A stretch of DNA of 64,000 nucleotides from Parasedimentitalea denitrificans (GTDB lineage Bacteria > Pseudomonadota > Alphaproteobacteria > Rhodobacterales > Rhodobacteraceae), in contig NZ_QHLQ01000001.1 of the NCBI RefSeq assembly GCF_011813015.1, positions 434,001 to 498,000 of the forward strand, written 5' to 3'. The notes under the pieces are model-generated. The model was not told the origin of the DNA and did not search any database. It saw only the letters and a program-made list of their open reading frames with translations. Shown piece after piece: positions 36,186-46,124 of the stretch (the first letter of the stretch is position 1; the number at the start of each line of letters is the position of its first letter). Both the position numbers and the translations under genes were made by a program.

Positions 36186-36231
36186 GGCTGTACTCCTTAT
36201 TTGTAAAACTTGGTATCAGGACTGGTTAGTG

Positions 36232-37728
36232 TCAGTGCTGGGCCCACAGTGGTCTCATGGCTTCGCTCAACTGCAGATAGCGGCTGTAGCGTTTGTCATA
36301 ATGGGACTGCATCTCGGTATCCGGCGTGAACGAGGCACGACTACGGGTCATTGCCGCGATGCCGGCCTCGTAGTCAGCAAACAGCCCAGCCCCCAAACCC
36401 GCGCCGATGGCAGCCCCTAGGGCACCGGTCTCTTGTGCTTCGGCAACGGTCACAGGCACACCCAGCCCGTCGGCAAACATCTGTGGCCAGACCGGACTGC
36501 GGGACCCACCGCCGGACAGCACCGCCGAGTTGAATTCAACGCCAGCACTGCGCAGCACTTCAATATGGCGGCGATGCTCGAACATCACGCCCTCATACAG
36601 TGCGCGCAGCATGTGACTTTCGCCATGCCAACCGGCAATGCCATAGAAACCAGCGCGATATTCTGCCCCCTGCCCCGATCCATATAGGAAAGGGTGGAAA
36701 TACGGATCGTCTGCCGCAGGTGTGACCTCTGCCACCCTTCCGTTGCAGTATCCAAACGGGTCGTCATGGTGTTCGCCGCGTTCTATGAACTCTCGGACGT
36801 ACCACTCCAAATTGGCTGCCGAGGTGGCGCTGGCCTCAATATTCACAAATCGGGCACGGCCAAAACCGGCAACCATGAACACGCCCGGATCAACCACAGG
36901 TGTGGATGAAAACACCTGATTGATGCTCCAGGTGCCACAGATGATCGAGGCCTGTCCTGCCTCAACCACGCCGGATCCCATCGCACTAGAGACTACGTCA
37001 AAATACCCACCCACCACAGGTGTACCATCGGCCAATCCTGTGGCCTCGGCAGATTGGGCGCTAATTGTGCCCGCAACATCCGCGGGATCAAACAACCAAG
37101 GTAACATACCCCGGGCGTCCTCAAGCCCATAGAGCGCCAGCAACTCATCATCATAAATGCAATCTGGCATCCGCAGCAGCCCACAACCTGACATGTCCGA
37201 AATGTCGCTTGTGCGAAGACCTGTCAGTTTGAAGTTGATGAAGTCCTTGCACAACATCACAGATCCAACCTGCGCATAGATTTCTGGGCGGTGCCGTTTG
37301 ATCCATGCCAGCAACACAGGCGTTTGCGAAGGCCAGGGTTTTTGCAGGCAAATCTCATGCATTGCGTCACCGTGTGCCTCGGCCAGTTCCGCCGCCAGAT
37401 CCGCCGCACGGGTATCCAGTGACTGAATGCCAATCAGCGGCTCACCATCGCGATCCACCAGATACAGCCCGTTGCCATGACCGGCACAGCCAACCGCCGC
37501 AATCTGGCTTGGTGCGATACCAGCCGCATCAATACAGTTACGGATTGCTGTTTTGGCATTGGCCCACAACTCGTTCAGGTCACGCTCGACATATCCCGGC
37601 TGCGGCGTCGAGGATTGCCCATCCAACGCATGCATCGCCACCTGACGTCCCTGCAGATCAAACAACACTGCCTTGATCACAGTGTTGCCCGCATCCAGCC
37701 CCAGCAGATATGTCTGTTGATCACTCAC
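36232..37728 (-). CDS. FGGY-family carbohydrate kinase (polyol/ketose kinase)
   Basis: A sugar or polyol kinase of about 498 residues. TYLLGLDAGNTVIKAVLFDLQG is the phosphate-1 motif and VLSGGGSRSPVWPQMFADGLGVPV the adenosine-binding region. The middle motif CAGHGNGLYLVDRDGEP resembles xylulose/erythritol kinases. The start is uncertain: the GTG at 37728 (VSDQQTYLLG) fits the family and overlaps the aldolase gene by eight bases, but its ribosome-binding site is weak. With the FAD dehydrogenase, SorC regulator and RbsABC transporter it recalls the erythritol (EryA) arrangement. AI-2 kinase LsrK is a more distant alternative. Confidence 0.87.
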   Translation of the reverse strand: MSDQQTYLLGLDAGNTVIKAVLFDLQGRQVAMHALDGQSSTPQPGYVERDLNELWANAKTAIRNCIDAAGIAPSQIAAVGCAGHGNGLYLVDRDGEPLIGIQSLDTRAADLAAELAEAHGDAMHEICLQKPWPSQTPVLLAWIKRHRPEIYAQVGSVMLCKDFINFKLTGLRTSDISDMSGCGLLRMPDCIYDDELLALYGLEDARGMLPWLFDPADVAGTISAQSAEATGLADGTPVVGGYFDVVSSAMGSGVVEAGQASIICGTWSINQVFSSTPVVDPGVFMVAGFGRARFVNIEASATSAANLEWYVREFIERGEHHDDPFGYCNGRVAEVTPAADDPYFHPFLYGSGQGAEYRAGFYGIAGWHGESHMLRALYEGVMFEHRRHIEVLRSAGVEFNSAVLSGGGSRSPVWPQMFADGLGVPVTVAEAQETGALGAAIGAGLGAGLFADYEAGIAAMTRSRASFTPDTEMQSHYDKRYSRYLQLSEAMRPLWAQH

Positions 37729-38563
37729 GATTGTAAATATCCCATGCTTCTTCGCCGCTGGCGCCATTGTGGATCATCGCCATCAATGCCGCGACCACGG
37801 CCTTTGGGTTGTCATGCTGATAGATATTGCGACCATAGACCATGCCCTTGGCGCCCTGCCCCATCAGTGCCGCTGATTTCATCAGCACAGTCTTCAGGTT
37901 TTCCTTGCCGCCGCCCCGTACCAGGACCGGCACCCGGGCAGCCTCGACCACGCGATGGAAATCCTCTGCGTGTTCGGTTGGATCCGCCTTAATGATGTCC
38001 GCACCCATTTCACTGGCCAGCCGGGTCAGCGTGACAATCTTGTCGGCGTTGCCATCCACCTGATAGCCACCACGAATGTCATTGGGCAGCATCACCAGTG
38101 GCTCGATCATCAACGGCATGCCGTATTTTTCACAGGCAGCCCGCACCTTTGAGATGTTCTCGACACATTGGCGGAACAGCTCGGGCTCGTCCGGCAGCAT
38201 GAACAGGTTGACCACCACCGCAGCCGCATCCATTTCCAACGCGCCGATAATCGGCTCTTCCGCGTTTTGCAGCAGCGACCACATCACCCGATGGCGTTGG
38301 TCGTTATAGGGATTGCCCATGTCGATCCGCATCACCAGCGCCGGTTTATCTTTCTCGGGCCGGGCTTGCAGCAAATCAGCCTGACCATAGGCCATCTGAA
38401 TTGCATCAGGGCGAGCGTCGATCAGGGTGTTCACAACACCGCCCATGTCTTCTAGCCCGACCATAAAGCTGGGTTCATTACAGACCCCGTGATCAATCGC
38501 GACATCCAGACAGCCACCATTGGTGAACATCCGATTCATGCGGGCTTTGGTGCTTACACGCAT
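37721..38563 (-). CDS. Class I aldolase of the DhnA/LsrF/FbaB family
   Basis: A (beta/alpha)8-barrel Schiff-base aldolase of 280 residues. CLDVAIDHGVCNEPSFM at the N-terminus, ADIIKADPTEHAEDFHRVV (candidate Schiff-base Lys in IIKADPT) and VLVRGGGKENLKTVLMKSA (phosphate-binding loop) are family marks. It overlaps the FAD dehydrogenase gene by ten bases and the kinase gene by eight, so all three are translated together. Presumably it cleaves a phosphorylated ketose formed by kinase and dehydrogenase. Known erythritol operons have isomerases rather than this aldolase, so the substrate may differ. Confidence 0.87.
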   Translation of the reverse strand: MRVSTKARMNRMFTNGGCLDVAIDHGVCNEPSFMVGLEDMGGVVNTLIDARPDAIQMAYGQADLLQARPEKDKPALVMRIDMGNPYNDQRHRVMWSLLQNAEEPIIGALEMDAAAVVVNLFMLPDEPELFRQCVENISKVRAACEKYGMPLMIEPLVMLPNDIRGGYQVDGNADKIVTLTRLASEMGADIIKADPTEHAEDFHRVVEAARVPVLVRGGGKENLKTVLMKSAALMGQGAKGMVYGRNIYQHDNPKAVVAALMAMIHNGASGEEAWDIYNRE

Positions 38564-40284
38564 TCCATTCTCCTTGATTTTGCATTCGGCTCTTGCTCTG
38601 ACAGCAAGACACCGTGGAATTTTTCCAACTCATTCAACAATGATGTCCGTTCGGCCACAAACTGATCTTGGCTCCAGTCCAGTTCCTGCGCCATCAGGTC
38701 AGCGATGACATCAATCAGTGGCAGGCTTAACCGGCCCGTAATGGCCAGATCGGTGCGCCGAAGCACGATGTCAGACAGGTGCACAACATGTTCCCGTTGT
38801 ACCAGAAACCTGATTTCTGCGGCTGTATAGGGGCAATCCGGCGCCAGCGTCTGATCATCCCCACCGGCAACGCTAACCCGCATAAGCTCACGTGATCGGG
38901 TTCCATAAGCCTGCACCAGATGCTCGGCCCGGTCTGCCGTCAGCGAAAACTCATGCATCAGCGCCCGCACCATCGCGCCATCGCCTGCCGGGTAATCAGC
39001 CCCACCGCCGATGGACAGGTCAATTGTATCCCGCTTGCGAGGCTTACCCAACTCAGCCAGCACCTCGTCCGTTGTCTGTTGCGCAAAGGCGCGAAAGGTC
39101 GTCCACTTGCCCCCCACCATACAGAACTGCGGCACAGTGCCTTCGATCTTTTGGGTAAAGTGCCCGCGCGAAATGCGACCGGTGAAATCATGATCACTCG
39201 ACGGTAGTGGTCGAATACCACTGTAGCTAAACACAACCTCGTCCTCGCTTACCGGCAAATTAGGAAAGACCAAACGCAGTGACGTCAGGATATAGTCCAT
39301 TTCCTCGGGCTCGCAGCGGGTCCGTGATGCAGCAGTCACCCGGATATCAGTTGAGCCGGCCAGCACCTTGCCCAGATAGGGGAACACAATACAAACTCGG
39401 CCATCGGTATTTTCGAAATACATCATGTGGCCATCCAGCGCCTTTAGCAGCGCCGGGTTGTCCAAGATCAGATGCGACCCCTTAGTGCCGGACACCAGCG
39501 GTGTTGGTTTGGCTTCCTCTGGGGATAGCTGCGCAATCACCTCGTCCAGCCACGCACCCGAGGCATTCACCACCGCCCGCGTTGTCACCGGGAATTGTTC
39601 ATCTGTTTCGCGATCGGTTACCAAAAATTCGCCATCCTGCGAATTCATTTCAGCGTAGTTTATCGCAACTGACTCTGGAGCTAGAGTTTCGGTGTCTGTG
39701 ATCAACTCCACTCCTAGCCGCTCGGGATGTGAAATCCAGGCGTCGTAATAGGTCGCCGAGAACAACAGCTTGCGTGTCAGGTTTGGCCACTGCCTCCAGG
39801 TTGATTTAGCGCTGCGAAACTTATGTTTGGGCAAGATCCGGCGTTTTCGGGTCACCAAATCATATAGGGTCAAACCGGCCTTGATCGGCAATGCGCCACG
39901 GTTCGAGGGTTTGCCCGAGCCGCCAAAAAAGCTGGTCGCCGCATTAAACAACCCAGAAAACAACGAAGTGATCGGGATCGTGGTTGGCAGCGGCCGCACC
40001 ATATGCGGCGCGTTGCGCAACAGTGCGTCCCGTTCCGCCAGCGACTCGCGTACCAGATCAAATTCACCATTTTCCAGATACCGCAGCCCGCCGTGGATCA
40101 TTCGCGACGGGGCCGCGCTACAGCCTGAACAGAAATCGTTGCGCTCGACCAGCAGCACCCGCAGCCCTTGTAGGGCCAGCTCGCGGTAGACGCCCAGCCC
40201 ATTGATACCGCCGCCAATGACGATGACGTCAAAGGCACCGTTATCGCGGATGCGCTGAAAGCTGTTGTGTCGTTGCGCAGACAT
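38554..40284 (-). CDS. FAD-dependent glycerol-3-phosphate dehydrogenase-like enzyme (EryB-like)
   Basis: A 576-residue flavoprotein of the GlpD/EryB type. The N-terminal FAD loop is DVIVIGGGINGLGVYRELALQGLRVLLVERNDFCSGCS, the substrate motif is SRMIHGGLRYLENGEFDLVRESL, and the late motifs are SGIRPL and VGGKWTTFRAFAQ. It is longer than a minimal DAO domain and includes the C-terminal helical GlpD domain. The nearby FGGY kinase argues for a polyol-phosphate substrate, e.g. erythritol or threitol phosphate, over glycerol phosphate. It is membrane-peripheral in the family and passes electrons to quinone. Confidence 0.88.
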   Translation of the reverse strand: MSAQRHNSFQRIRDNGAFDVIVIGGGINGLGVYRELALQGLRVLLVERNDFCSGCSAAPSRMIHGGLRYLENGEFDLVRESLAERDALLRNAPHMVRPLPTTIPITSLFSGLFNAATSFFGGSGKPSNRGALPIKAGLTLYDLVTRKRRILPKHKFRSAKSTWRQWPNLTRKLLFSATYYDAWISHPERLGVELITDTETLAPESVAINYAEMNSQDGEFLVTDRETDEQFPVTTRAVVNASGAWLDEVIAQLSPEEAKPTPLVSGTKGSHLILDNPALLKALDGHMMYFENTDGRVCIVFPYLGKVLAGSTDIRVTAASRTRCEPEEMDYILTSLRLVFPNLPVSEDEVVFSYSGIRPLPSSDHDFTGRISRGHFTQKIEGTVPQFCMVGGKWTTFRAFAQQTTDEVLAELGKPRKRDTIDLSIGGGADYPAGDGAMVRALMHEFSLTADRAEHLVQAYGTRSRELMRVSVAGGDDQTLAPDCPYTAAEIRFLVQREHVVHLSDIVLRRTDLAITGRLSLPLIDVIADLMAQELDWSQDQFVAERTSLLNELEKFHGVLLSEQEPNAKSRRMECV

Positions 40285-40345
40285 AACTTCTCCGTTCGCC
40301 AGAGTTGTCCTCTGACGCCTTCTTGTTGTCGATTTTTAGTTCTGG

Positions 40346-41341
40346 TTAGCCGTCGAGGTTGGTCAAATGTATCCCGGCGGCGGTAGTAATAAGCTCGATG
40401 TCCTGTTGTGAAAGTCTGATGCGACCAGCGGCGGCATTCTCGCGGGCTTGGTCCGCGTTGCGGGCACCGCAGAGCGAAAAGGTGATACCAGGTTGCTGGA
40501 CAGTCCAGGCAATCACCGTCTGCGCCAAGGTTGCGTTATGGGCATCGGCAACAGGTGCGATTTCCACCATCAGTGCCGCAATCTTTTGCCGGTTTGCCAT
40601 TGAAAATCGCGGGTTGTCCTTGCGCTGATCATCGCCCGAGAATTCCCTGTCTGGCCCAACCTTGCCACTTAGCAGCCCCAGTGCCAGAGACGAGTAGCTT
40701 AGCGCCGAAACACCGTGTTCCGCACAAAGCGGCAACAGCGAGGTTTCGATGTCGCGTTTGACCATGCTGTATTCTTCTTGGATGGCATCCAGCTGTCCCG
40801 CCGCCACATAGGCAGCAACATCATCAGCACTGGTGTTGCTGGCCCCAATCGAGCGGATTTTGCCCTGTTGCTTTAGCGTTTCCAGCGCCTCCATCGTTTC
40901 GGCGATGGGCGTGGTCGGGTCCTGCCAGTGGGTGATGTAGTGATCGATATAATCGGTTTTCAGCCGTGTAAGGCTTTGCTCGACTTCATAGATAATCGCA
41001 TCCTTGCCCAGATAGCGGTGCACTGGTTGACCGTCATAGTCAAAGAAATGGTTGCCCTTTTGACTATGCCAGACCAGCCCACATTTAGTCGCCAAAACGA
41101 CCTTGTCTCGACGCCCAACCAAGGCCTTGCCGACGATCTCTTCGGCCAGTCCCTGACCATAAGCAGGCGCAGTGTCGATCAGGGTGACACCTTCATCTAC
41201 GGCCGTTTGAATAGCCTCAATCGACTGCGCTTCGTCAGTGCCGCCCCACATCCAGCCGCCAATGGCCCATGTGCCCAGACCAATCACCGAGGCTTCGATC
41301 CCGGATGCCCCAATTGGGCGTGTTAGCATTTCATGCGACAT
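40346..41341 (-). CDS. Aldo/keto reductase
   Basis: A 331-residue (beta/alpha)8 NADP-dependent reductase. It has the start motif VIGLGTWAIGGWMWGGTDEAQS, the catalytic Asp/Tyr region (LIDTAPAYGQGLAEEIVGKAL), the catalytic Lys (ATKCGLVW) and the His (YITHWQDP). The sequence is of the YajO/IolS type (AKR11/12 class). The ATG at 41341 follows GGAAAGG and overlaps the SorC regulator gene by 11 bases. It probably interconverts a sugar aldehyde and alcohol in the polyol pathway. Confidence 0.9.
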   Translation of the reverse strand: MSHEMLTRPIGASGIEASVIGLGTWAIGGWMWGGTDEAQSIEAIQTAVDEGVTLIDTAPAYGQGLAEEIVGKALVGRRDKVVLATKCGLVWHSQKGNHFFDYDGQPVHRYLGKDAIIYEVEQSLTRLKTDYIDHYITHWQDPTTPIAETMEALETLKQQGKIRSIGASNTSADDVAAYVAAGQLDAIQEEYSMVKRDIETSLLPLCAEHGVSALSYSSLALGLLSGKVGPDREFSGDDQRKDNPRFSMANRQKIAALMVEIAPVADAHNATLAQTVIAWTVQQPGITFSLCGARNADQARENAAAGRIRLSQQDIELITTAAGIHLTNLDG

Positions 41342-42311
41342 GTTTTGACCTTTCCATAGTCTCTAGCACCGCGTTGACGGTCTCTTCGTCCAGGACCAGT
41401 GAATCCAGGAAATTTCCGTTCAGGACTGCCCGTATGGGCCGTGTTTTCTGTTCCCCGGCGGCAATGCCGATCACGGTGCGGCAGGCTTCCAGCTCGCTCG
41501 GGTCCAGTGCCACCAGACGCGAGTTCAGCTCATACTCAGCAAGACGCCCGTTTTCGCCGATCAGATGCGCCATGAATTCAGCCGCGACGCCCATGCCGAC
41601 CAGCATCTTGCGGTCTGCCTCGGGTACTGGGTTCAGATCGTAGTAACTGGACCCGCGTGGTTCGACCGACCCAACCCCAACCAGCGCCACATTGGCGCGG
41701 CGCGCCAGGTCGAACACCTCTTTGGTCGAGGCCATGCTTTTCAGCATGTCGCGCTGATTGCGGCTTTCGGCAAACAGCGGCGCGTGGATCAGCATCGGCG
41801 TACCGCCCAGCCGTTCGGCCATCTGCGTCGCGAGATGGTTCACATCCGTATAAAATTTACCCTGCACCCCGCCGGTCAGCGGCACGACAGTCACGTCTAT
41901 CTTGTTCTCAGGTGACAGGTTTTCAACCACAGCACTCACCGCCTTGCCGCCGGTGATCGCAATAACATCCCCATCACGGATGGTTTCAAGCAGCATGTTT
42001 GCAGCCGCCCGACCAACTTGCTGAAGCGTGGTGTTCGGATTGCCCGACACTGTTGGTGTCACCATCGCGCCATTAAGCGCAGTTGCCCCAACCAAGCGGT
42101 TTTCCAGATCTGCCAACCGCTGAAACGGGCTTGTGACATCGATCTTGACCATGCCCTGCTTGCGCCCCTGCGCAATCAACCGGTTCACCTTGGACGTTGA
42201 CAAGTTCAGCCGTTTTGCAATCTCTGACTGCTTTAGGCCTTCTACGAAATGCAACACCAATACAGTGTGGATCTGCCGCGAGAGTTCGAAATCTGGGATA
42301 CGTTCTGACAT
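41331..42311 (-). CDS. SorC/DeoR-type sugar-binding transcriptional regulator
   Basis: A 326-residue SorC-family regulator. It has an N-terminal HTH (LKQSEIAKRLNLSTSKVNRLIAQGRKQGMVKI) and a large sugar-phosphate-binding domain (VTVVPLTGGVQGKFYTDVNHLATQMAERLGG; IGIAAGEQKTRPIRAVLNG). EryD of erythritol operons and LsrR of AI-2 operons are of this family. It sits between enzyme genes and the transporter genes. Probable operators are palindromes upstream of the transporter binding-protein gene (46028-46054 and 46125-46140). Confidence 0.92.
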   Translation of the reverse strand: MSERIPDFELSRQIHTVLVLHFVEGLKQSEIAKRLNLSTSKVNRLIAQGRKQGMVKIDVTSPFQRLADLENRLVGATALNGAMVTPTVSGNPNTTLQQVGRAAANMLLETIRDGDVIAITGGKAVSAVVENLSPENKIDVTVVPLTGGVQGKFYTDVNHLATQMAERLGGTPMLIHAPLFAESRNQRDMLKSMASTKEVFDLARRANVALVGVGSVEPRGSSYYDLNPVPEADRKMLVGMGVAAEFMAHLIGENGRLAEYELNSRLVALDPSELEACRTVIGIAAGEQKTRPIRAVLNGNFLDSLVLDEETVNAVLETMERSKHVA

Positions 42312-42325
42312 GCCTCTGCCCTCCC

Positions 42326-43324
42326 CTATCCGCGTTTCTTGTGCAGGTAGTGGTCAACCGACACCGCCGCTAATAAGATTGAACCGCGAATGATGTCCTG
42401 CCAGTAGACCGACACATCCAACAGTGCGAGCGAGCTGGACACCACCGAGAGCAGCACCACGCCGAGGATGGCGCCAAAGATGGTGCCGGAGCCGCCGGTC
42501 AGGCTGGCGCCGCCAATTACCGCTGCAGCGATCACGTTCAGTTCCATCCCCAACCCAAAGGTGGGCTGCGCTGACCCAAACCGCGCCATGTAAATGATGC
42601 CCGCAAACCCAGCTAATGCCGAACACAGGGTGGTGGTCAGAAAGATCACCTTTTTGGTGCGGATACCTGAATAGGCTGCCGCCTTTTCATTGCTGCCGGT
42701 ATAGAAAACTTTGCGAAATACAGTGGTGCGGCGCAGCATGAAATCAAACACCAGAACCACCACCAGGAAGATGATAATCACCAGCGGGATTGGTCCGATT
42801 GTGCCCTGACCAATGAATTTGAATTCTGGCGGCAGCGTGTACAGCCCCAGCGGTCGTCCGCCAGTGCCCAGCAAACAGGCCCCCCGTGCGATCACCATGA
42901 TCGCTAACGATACAATGAAGTGATGCAGCCCAACCCGGGTGACAAAGAACCCCATAAAGGCCCCAATGGCTGTACAGGCGGCTATCGCGATGGCCGAGGC
43001 CACCCAGGGGTCAATCCCCTGCAAGAACAGCCAACCGGCGATCACCATCGACAGCGCTGTGACAGATCCAACTGACAGATCGATCCCACCCGAAATCAGC
43101 AAGATGGTCATACCAACCACCACAATGCCCTCGACCGCAAAGGCCATAACCATGGCCCGCATATTCACCCAGGTCAGGAAATAGGGCGATGCAAAGGACA
43201 TAATCACAAACATCACCAGAATGATCGCAATCAACCCGGTTTCGCGCATCCGCAGCAGTTTGTGCAACGTACTGGTCGTTGGCTCTGCGGGTGCCGGAGC
43301 TGCTATTTCCATCGAGTTGTCCAC
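42326..43324 (-). CDS. RbsC-type ABC transporter permease
   Basis: A 332-residue inner-membrane permease of the ribose/polyol class (BPD_transp_2). The family signature GGIDLSVGSVTALSMVIAGW is present, as is GSNEKAAAYSGIRTKKVIFLTT, the coupling region. About nine or ten helices are visible. The GTG at 43324 has GGGAG at a fitting distance; the ATG at 43312 is an alternative. It lies 11 bases after the ATPase gene. Confidence 0.93.
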   Translation of the reverse strand: MDNSMEIAAPAPAEPTTSTLHKLLRMRETGLIAIILVMFVIMSFASPYFLTWVNMRAMVMAFAVEGIVVVGMTILLISGGIDLSVGSVTALSMVIAGWLFLQGIDPWVASAIAIAACTAIGAFMGFFVTRVGLHHFIVSLAIMVIARGACLLGTGGRPLGLYTLPPEFKFIGQGTIGPIPLVIIIFLVVVLVFDFMLRRTTVFRKVFYTGSNEKAAAYSGIRTKKVIFLTTTLCSALAGFAGIIYMARFGSAQPTFGLGMELNVIAAAVIGGASLTGGSGTIFGAILGVVLLSVVSSSLALLDVSVYWQDIIRGSILLAAVSVDHYLHKKRG

Positions 43325-43335
43325 CTTGCTCTCCC

Positions 43336-44856
43336 TCAGGCCATCAGTTCTTGGGCATCCAGGCCCGAAGCCAGATGCATAATGTTTTCTTCGGTAATCA
43401 TGTCGCCCTCGACCACCCCGCCGATGCGTCCCTCGCGGACCACCAATACCCGGTCGCTAACCCCGATCAGTTCAGGCAGTTCAGACGAGATCACCACGAT
43501 GCCCACGCCACTACGGGCCAGATCGCGCAGGATGCGGTGGATTTCAGCCTTGGCGCCGACGTCAACGCCGCGCGTGGGTTCATCCAAAAAGATGAGTTTG
43601 GGGTTCACCGACAGCATCTTGGCAATTGCGACCTTTTGCTGATTGCCACCCGACAGCGACGAAACTGAGTCTGACAGCTGACCGCATTTCAGGTTCAGCT
43701 TGTTGCCCAGTCTTTCGGCTTGCCCGTCCTCTAACTCGCGATTGATCAGCCCCAACGGACTGGCCACCTGTTCCAGTTTCAGGGCGGACACATTGTTAGA
43801 GATCGGCATATCCAGAAAGATACCATCGCCTTTGCGATCTTCGGACAGATAGACCATCCCAGCGGCAATACTGTCTTGATAATGTTTCAGATCAAGCGGC
43901 TCGCCATTCAGGCTAACGTCTCCGGAAACATCCCCGTCCAACCGGCAAATGCCTTTGACGATCTCGCTGCGCCCAGAGCCGATCAACCCGGCAATGCCGA
44001 GGATCTCACCCTTTTTCAGCTGGAACGAGACATCGCTGAATCGTTTGTTATCCGTCAGCCCCTGCACATCGAGGATTATGTCTTCTGATTTATCTGCCAG
44101 CGCCTGCTTGTCCGGGTACAGGTTCTCGATCACCCGGCCAACCATGGCGTTCACCACATCGGCGGGTTCAATTTCATCGACATTGCACGTGGTGATGTAC
44201 TGACCATCGCGGAACACCGTTACCCGATCACAGTTGTCAAAAATCTCGACCATACGGTGCGAGATGTAGATGATAGCTATGCCACTGTCGGCCAGCCGCC
44301 GCATGATACCAAACAGCACCTGCGCCTCTTTCTCGGTCAGCGCCGCAGTGGGCTCATCAAGGATCAAAACCTTACAATCCAGCGTCAGCGCCTTGGCGAT
44401 CTCAACCAACTGCTGGTTCGAAATCGACAGGTCTCGCACCAGAACAGATGGATCAATGTCGCTCAACTGCCGGAACACATTGCGTGCCTTGGCTTCCAGA
44501 CCTTTGTAATCCATCAGGAACGACCGACTAATATTGGTGGTCGACATGTATATGTTTTCGGCCACAGACACATCCGGGCATAGCGCAATCTCTTGATGCA
44601 CAAATCCGATGCCCAGCTTCTGCGCCTTGGTCGGAGAACTGATCCGGACAGGTTTCCCATCCCAGACAATCTCTCCGCTGTCCGGTTTTAGAATGCCGTC
44701 GATGACATTCATCAGGGTGGACTTCCCTGCCCCATTTTCACCGGCCAATGCATGGATCTCACCACGACGCAGTTCAAAATCAACACCCCTAAGCGCGCGA
44801 ATGGCGCCGAAGGATTTGCTGACATTTGAAATTCTGAGGATCACGTCATCTGGCAT
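43336..44856 (-). CDS. RbsA-type sugar ABC transporter ATPase (two ABC domains)
   Basis: A 506-residue double ATPase. Domain one has Walker A in [12 protein letters not shown], signature region [15 protein letters not shown] and Walker B in [11 protein letters not shown]. Domain two has [29 protein letters not shown] and [20 protein letters not shown]. As in other RbsA proteins the second domain is asymmetric. It powers uptake with the permease and binding protein on either side. Confidence 0.95.
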   Translation of the reverse strand: MPDDVILRISNVSKSFGAIRALRGVDFELRRGEIHALAGENGAGKSTLMNVIDGILKPDSGEIVWDGKPVRISSPTKAQKLGIGFVHQEIALCPDVSVAENIYMSTTNISRSFLMDYKGLEAKARNVFRQLSDIDPSVLVRDLSISNQQLVEIAKALTLDCKVLILDEPTAALTEKEAQVLFGIMRRLADSGIAIIYISHRMVEIFDNCDRVTVFRDGQYITTCNVDEIEPADVVNAMVGRVIENLYPDKQALADKSEDIILDVQGLTDNKRFSDVSFQLKKGEILGIAGLIGSGRSEIVKGICRLDGDVSGDVSLNGEPLDLKHYQDSIAAGMVYLSEDRKGDGIFLDMPISNNVSALKLEQVASPLGLINRELEDGQAERLGNKLNLKCGQLSDSVSSLSGGNQQKVAIAKMLSVNPKLIFLDEPTRGVDVGAKAEIHRILRDLARSGVGIVVISSELPELIGVSDRVLVVREGRIGGVVEGDMITEENIMHLASGLDAQELMA

Positions 44857-44888
44857 GGTCGGGGTTCAGTCTGGTTGGGTTGCAGAAA

Positions 44889-44927
44889 TTGGCAGGCCGC
44901 AGCATATTTGGGCAAGCGGCCCGCCAA
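44889..44927 (-). other. Intercistronic GC hairpin after the RbsB-type gene
   Basis: TTGGCAGGCCGC (44889-44900) pairs with GCGGCCCGCCAA (44916-44927), 11 of 12 positions, 15-nt loop. It stands between the binding-protein stop and the ATPase start and has no T-run, like the hairpins at 810 and 56765. Confidence 0.7.
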
Positions 44928-44945
44928 GGATGGTCAGAGTGGCAA

Positions 44946-45962
44946 TCAGCTAGGATCGCGACCGTCCATGTAGACATTCAGGTCAAAGCTGTCTGCATTT
45001 GCTTTGGTGATGACGGAGAAGCCGTTGTCAACAAAGGGGATCTGCATCGGGTTGTAACCCGAAACTTTATAGTCATTGAACGGATCAAAGACTTCGGAAT
45101 GCGCTGCCAGGAAAGTGGACATGAAACCCATGAACCCCTGCATGGCTTGGTTCGGGTTCAACGCCATATGGATGTTGCCCGCCTTGATATGCTCCAGCGT
45201 GGTTGGCGTAATATCCGCATGCATCACCAACACATCTGCCTTGGCTTCCAGAATAGCGGCAACCGCACCTTCAGCCGAGCCTGCCTCGGGGATCCACAAA
45301 GCGCCCAGATTTGGGTTGGCTTGCAAGATAGATGCGGTGGCGCGGTAGGCAGCGGTGCTATCCTGATTGGTGGCCTGACGACCGACCAGCTTCATGTTTG
45401 GATAGTGCTTTTCCATATAGGACAGCAGCGCAGTAACGCGCAGATCGTGGTTCGACTGACCCGGATTTTCCAAAACCGCAAATTCAGCACTGTCGCCAAT
45501 CTGGCTTACGATCTCTTCAGCGGCGAACTTGGCCTCGGCCAGGTTGTCCGACGTGATATAGGCTGTCCGCTTTGACTTGGGTGAATCCGCAGCAAATGTT
45601 GCCACTTCGGTACCATTGTCGATTGCGCGGTCAATCGGTTCGATAAACGGGTCCGACTGCATTGGGTGAACCAAAATGCCAGCCGGCTGTTTGACCATAT
45701 CCTGCTCAAACGAGGCGATTTGTTTGGTGATGTCGTAATCCGGAGTACCTGAGAACACAGTCTCGCAGCCAAAGGCCTCGGCCGCCTGTTTGAACCCCTG
45801 ATAGACCGGAACCCAATATGGGTGACCCGAGACCATCACGTTCATGATATATGTCTCTCCCGGTTCACAGCGCAGTCCGCCTTCGGCCTGTGCCGAAGAA
45901 ACGGAAATAACCGAGGCCGTCATGGCGAGAGACGCCAGAATTCCAGTAACTTTATGCTTCAT
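44946..45962 (-). CDS. RbsB-type sugar/polyol ABC binding protein
   Basis: A periplasmic binding protein of 338 residues from the ATG at 45962, preceded by GGGAGGAGTAAGAAG; the open frame upstream is untranslated leader. The signal peptide is MKHKVTGILASLAMTASVISVSSAQA. The type I fold is marked by NVMVSGHPYWVPVYQGFKQAAEAFG, ILVHPMQSDPFIEPIDRAID and ITSDNLAEAKFAAEEI. It is the first gene of the transporter-enzyme operon. The ligand is most likely a small polyol or pentose, based on neighbours. Confidence 0.92.
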   Translation of the reverse strand: MKHKVTGILASLAMTASVISVSSAQAEGGLRCEPGETYIMNVMVSGHPYWVPVYQGFKQAAEAFGCETVFSGTPDYDITKQIASFEQDMVKQPAGILVHPMQSDPFIEPIDRAIDNGTEVATFAADSPKSKRTAYITSDNLAEAKFAAEEIVSQIGDSAEFAVLENPGQSNHDLRVTALLSYMEKHYPNMKLVGRQATNQDSTAAYRATASILQANPNLGALWIPEAGSAEGAVAAILEAKADVLVMHADITPTTLEHIKAGNIHMALNPNQAMQGFMGFMSTFLAAHSEVFDPFNDYKVSGYNPMQIPFVDNGFSVITKANADSFDLNVYMDGRDPS

Positions 45963-46027
45963 CTTCTTACTCCTCCCTAGAGCATCTGAATTGAAGATCC
46001 TTTTCACAATGGCACGAATGTGCCGGG

Positions 46028-46054
46028 TTGCGGTATTTATTTCAGATACCGCAA
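46028..46054. promoter_or_regulatory. Inverted repeat upstream of the RbsB-type gene, candidate SorC operator
   Basis: A perfect 9-bp repeat TTGCGGTAT-N9-ATACCGCAA, 66-92 bases before the start codon. The spacer contains TTATTTCA, also found in the second palindrome at 46125. It could also be a leader hairpin. Confidence 0.5.
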
Positions 46055-46124
46055 GAAACTTCACACCTGATTGGTAGGAGGCAAAATAAGTTCGGTCAAC
46101 GAACTGTTCAAAAAATATCAAATG

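Noticed and set aside
36232..44856. AI-2 (lsr) uptake and processing operon
   Set aside because: FGGY kinase, LsrF-like aldolase and SorC regulator fit superficially, but a GlpD-like dehydrogenase, single permease and absence of LsrG argue for polyol catabolism.
45963..46121. N-terminal extension of the RbsB-type protein
   Set aside because: A signal peptide begins at 45962 after a strong GGGAGGAG site; upstream codons hold regulatory palindromes.
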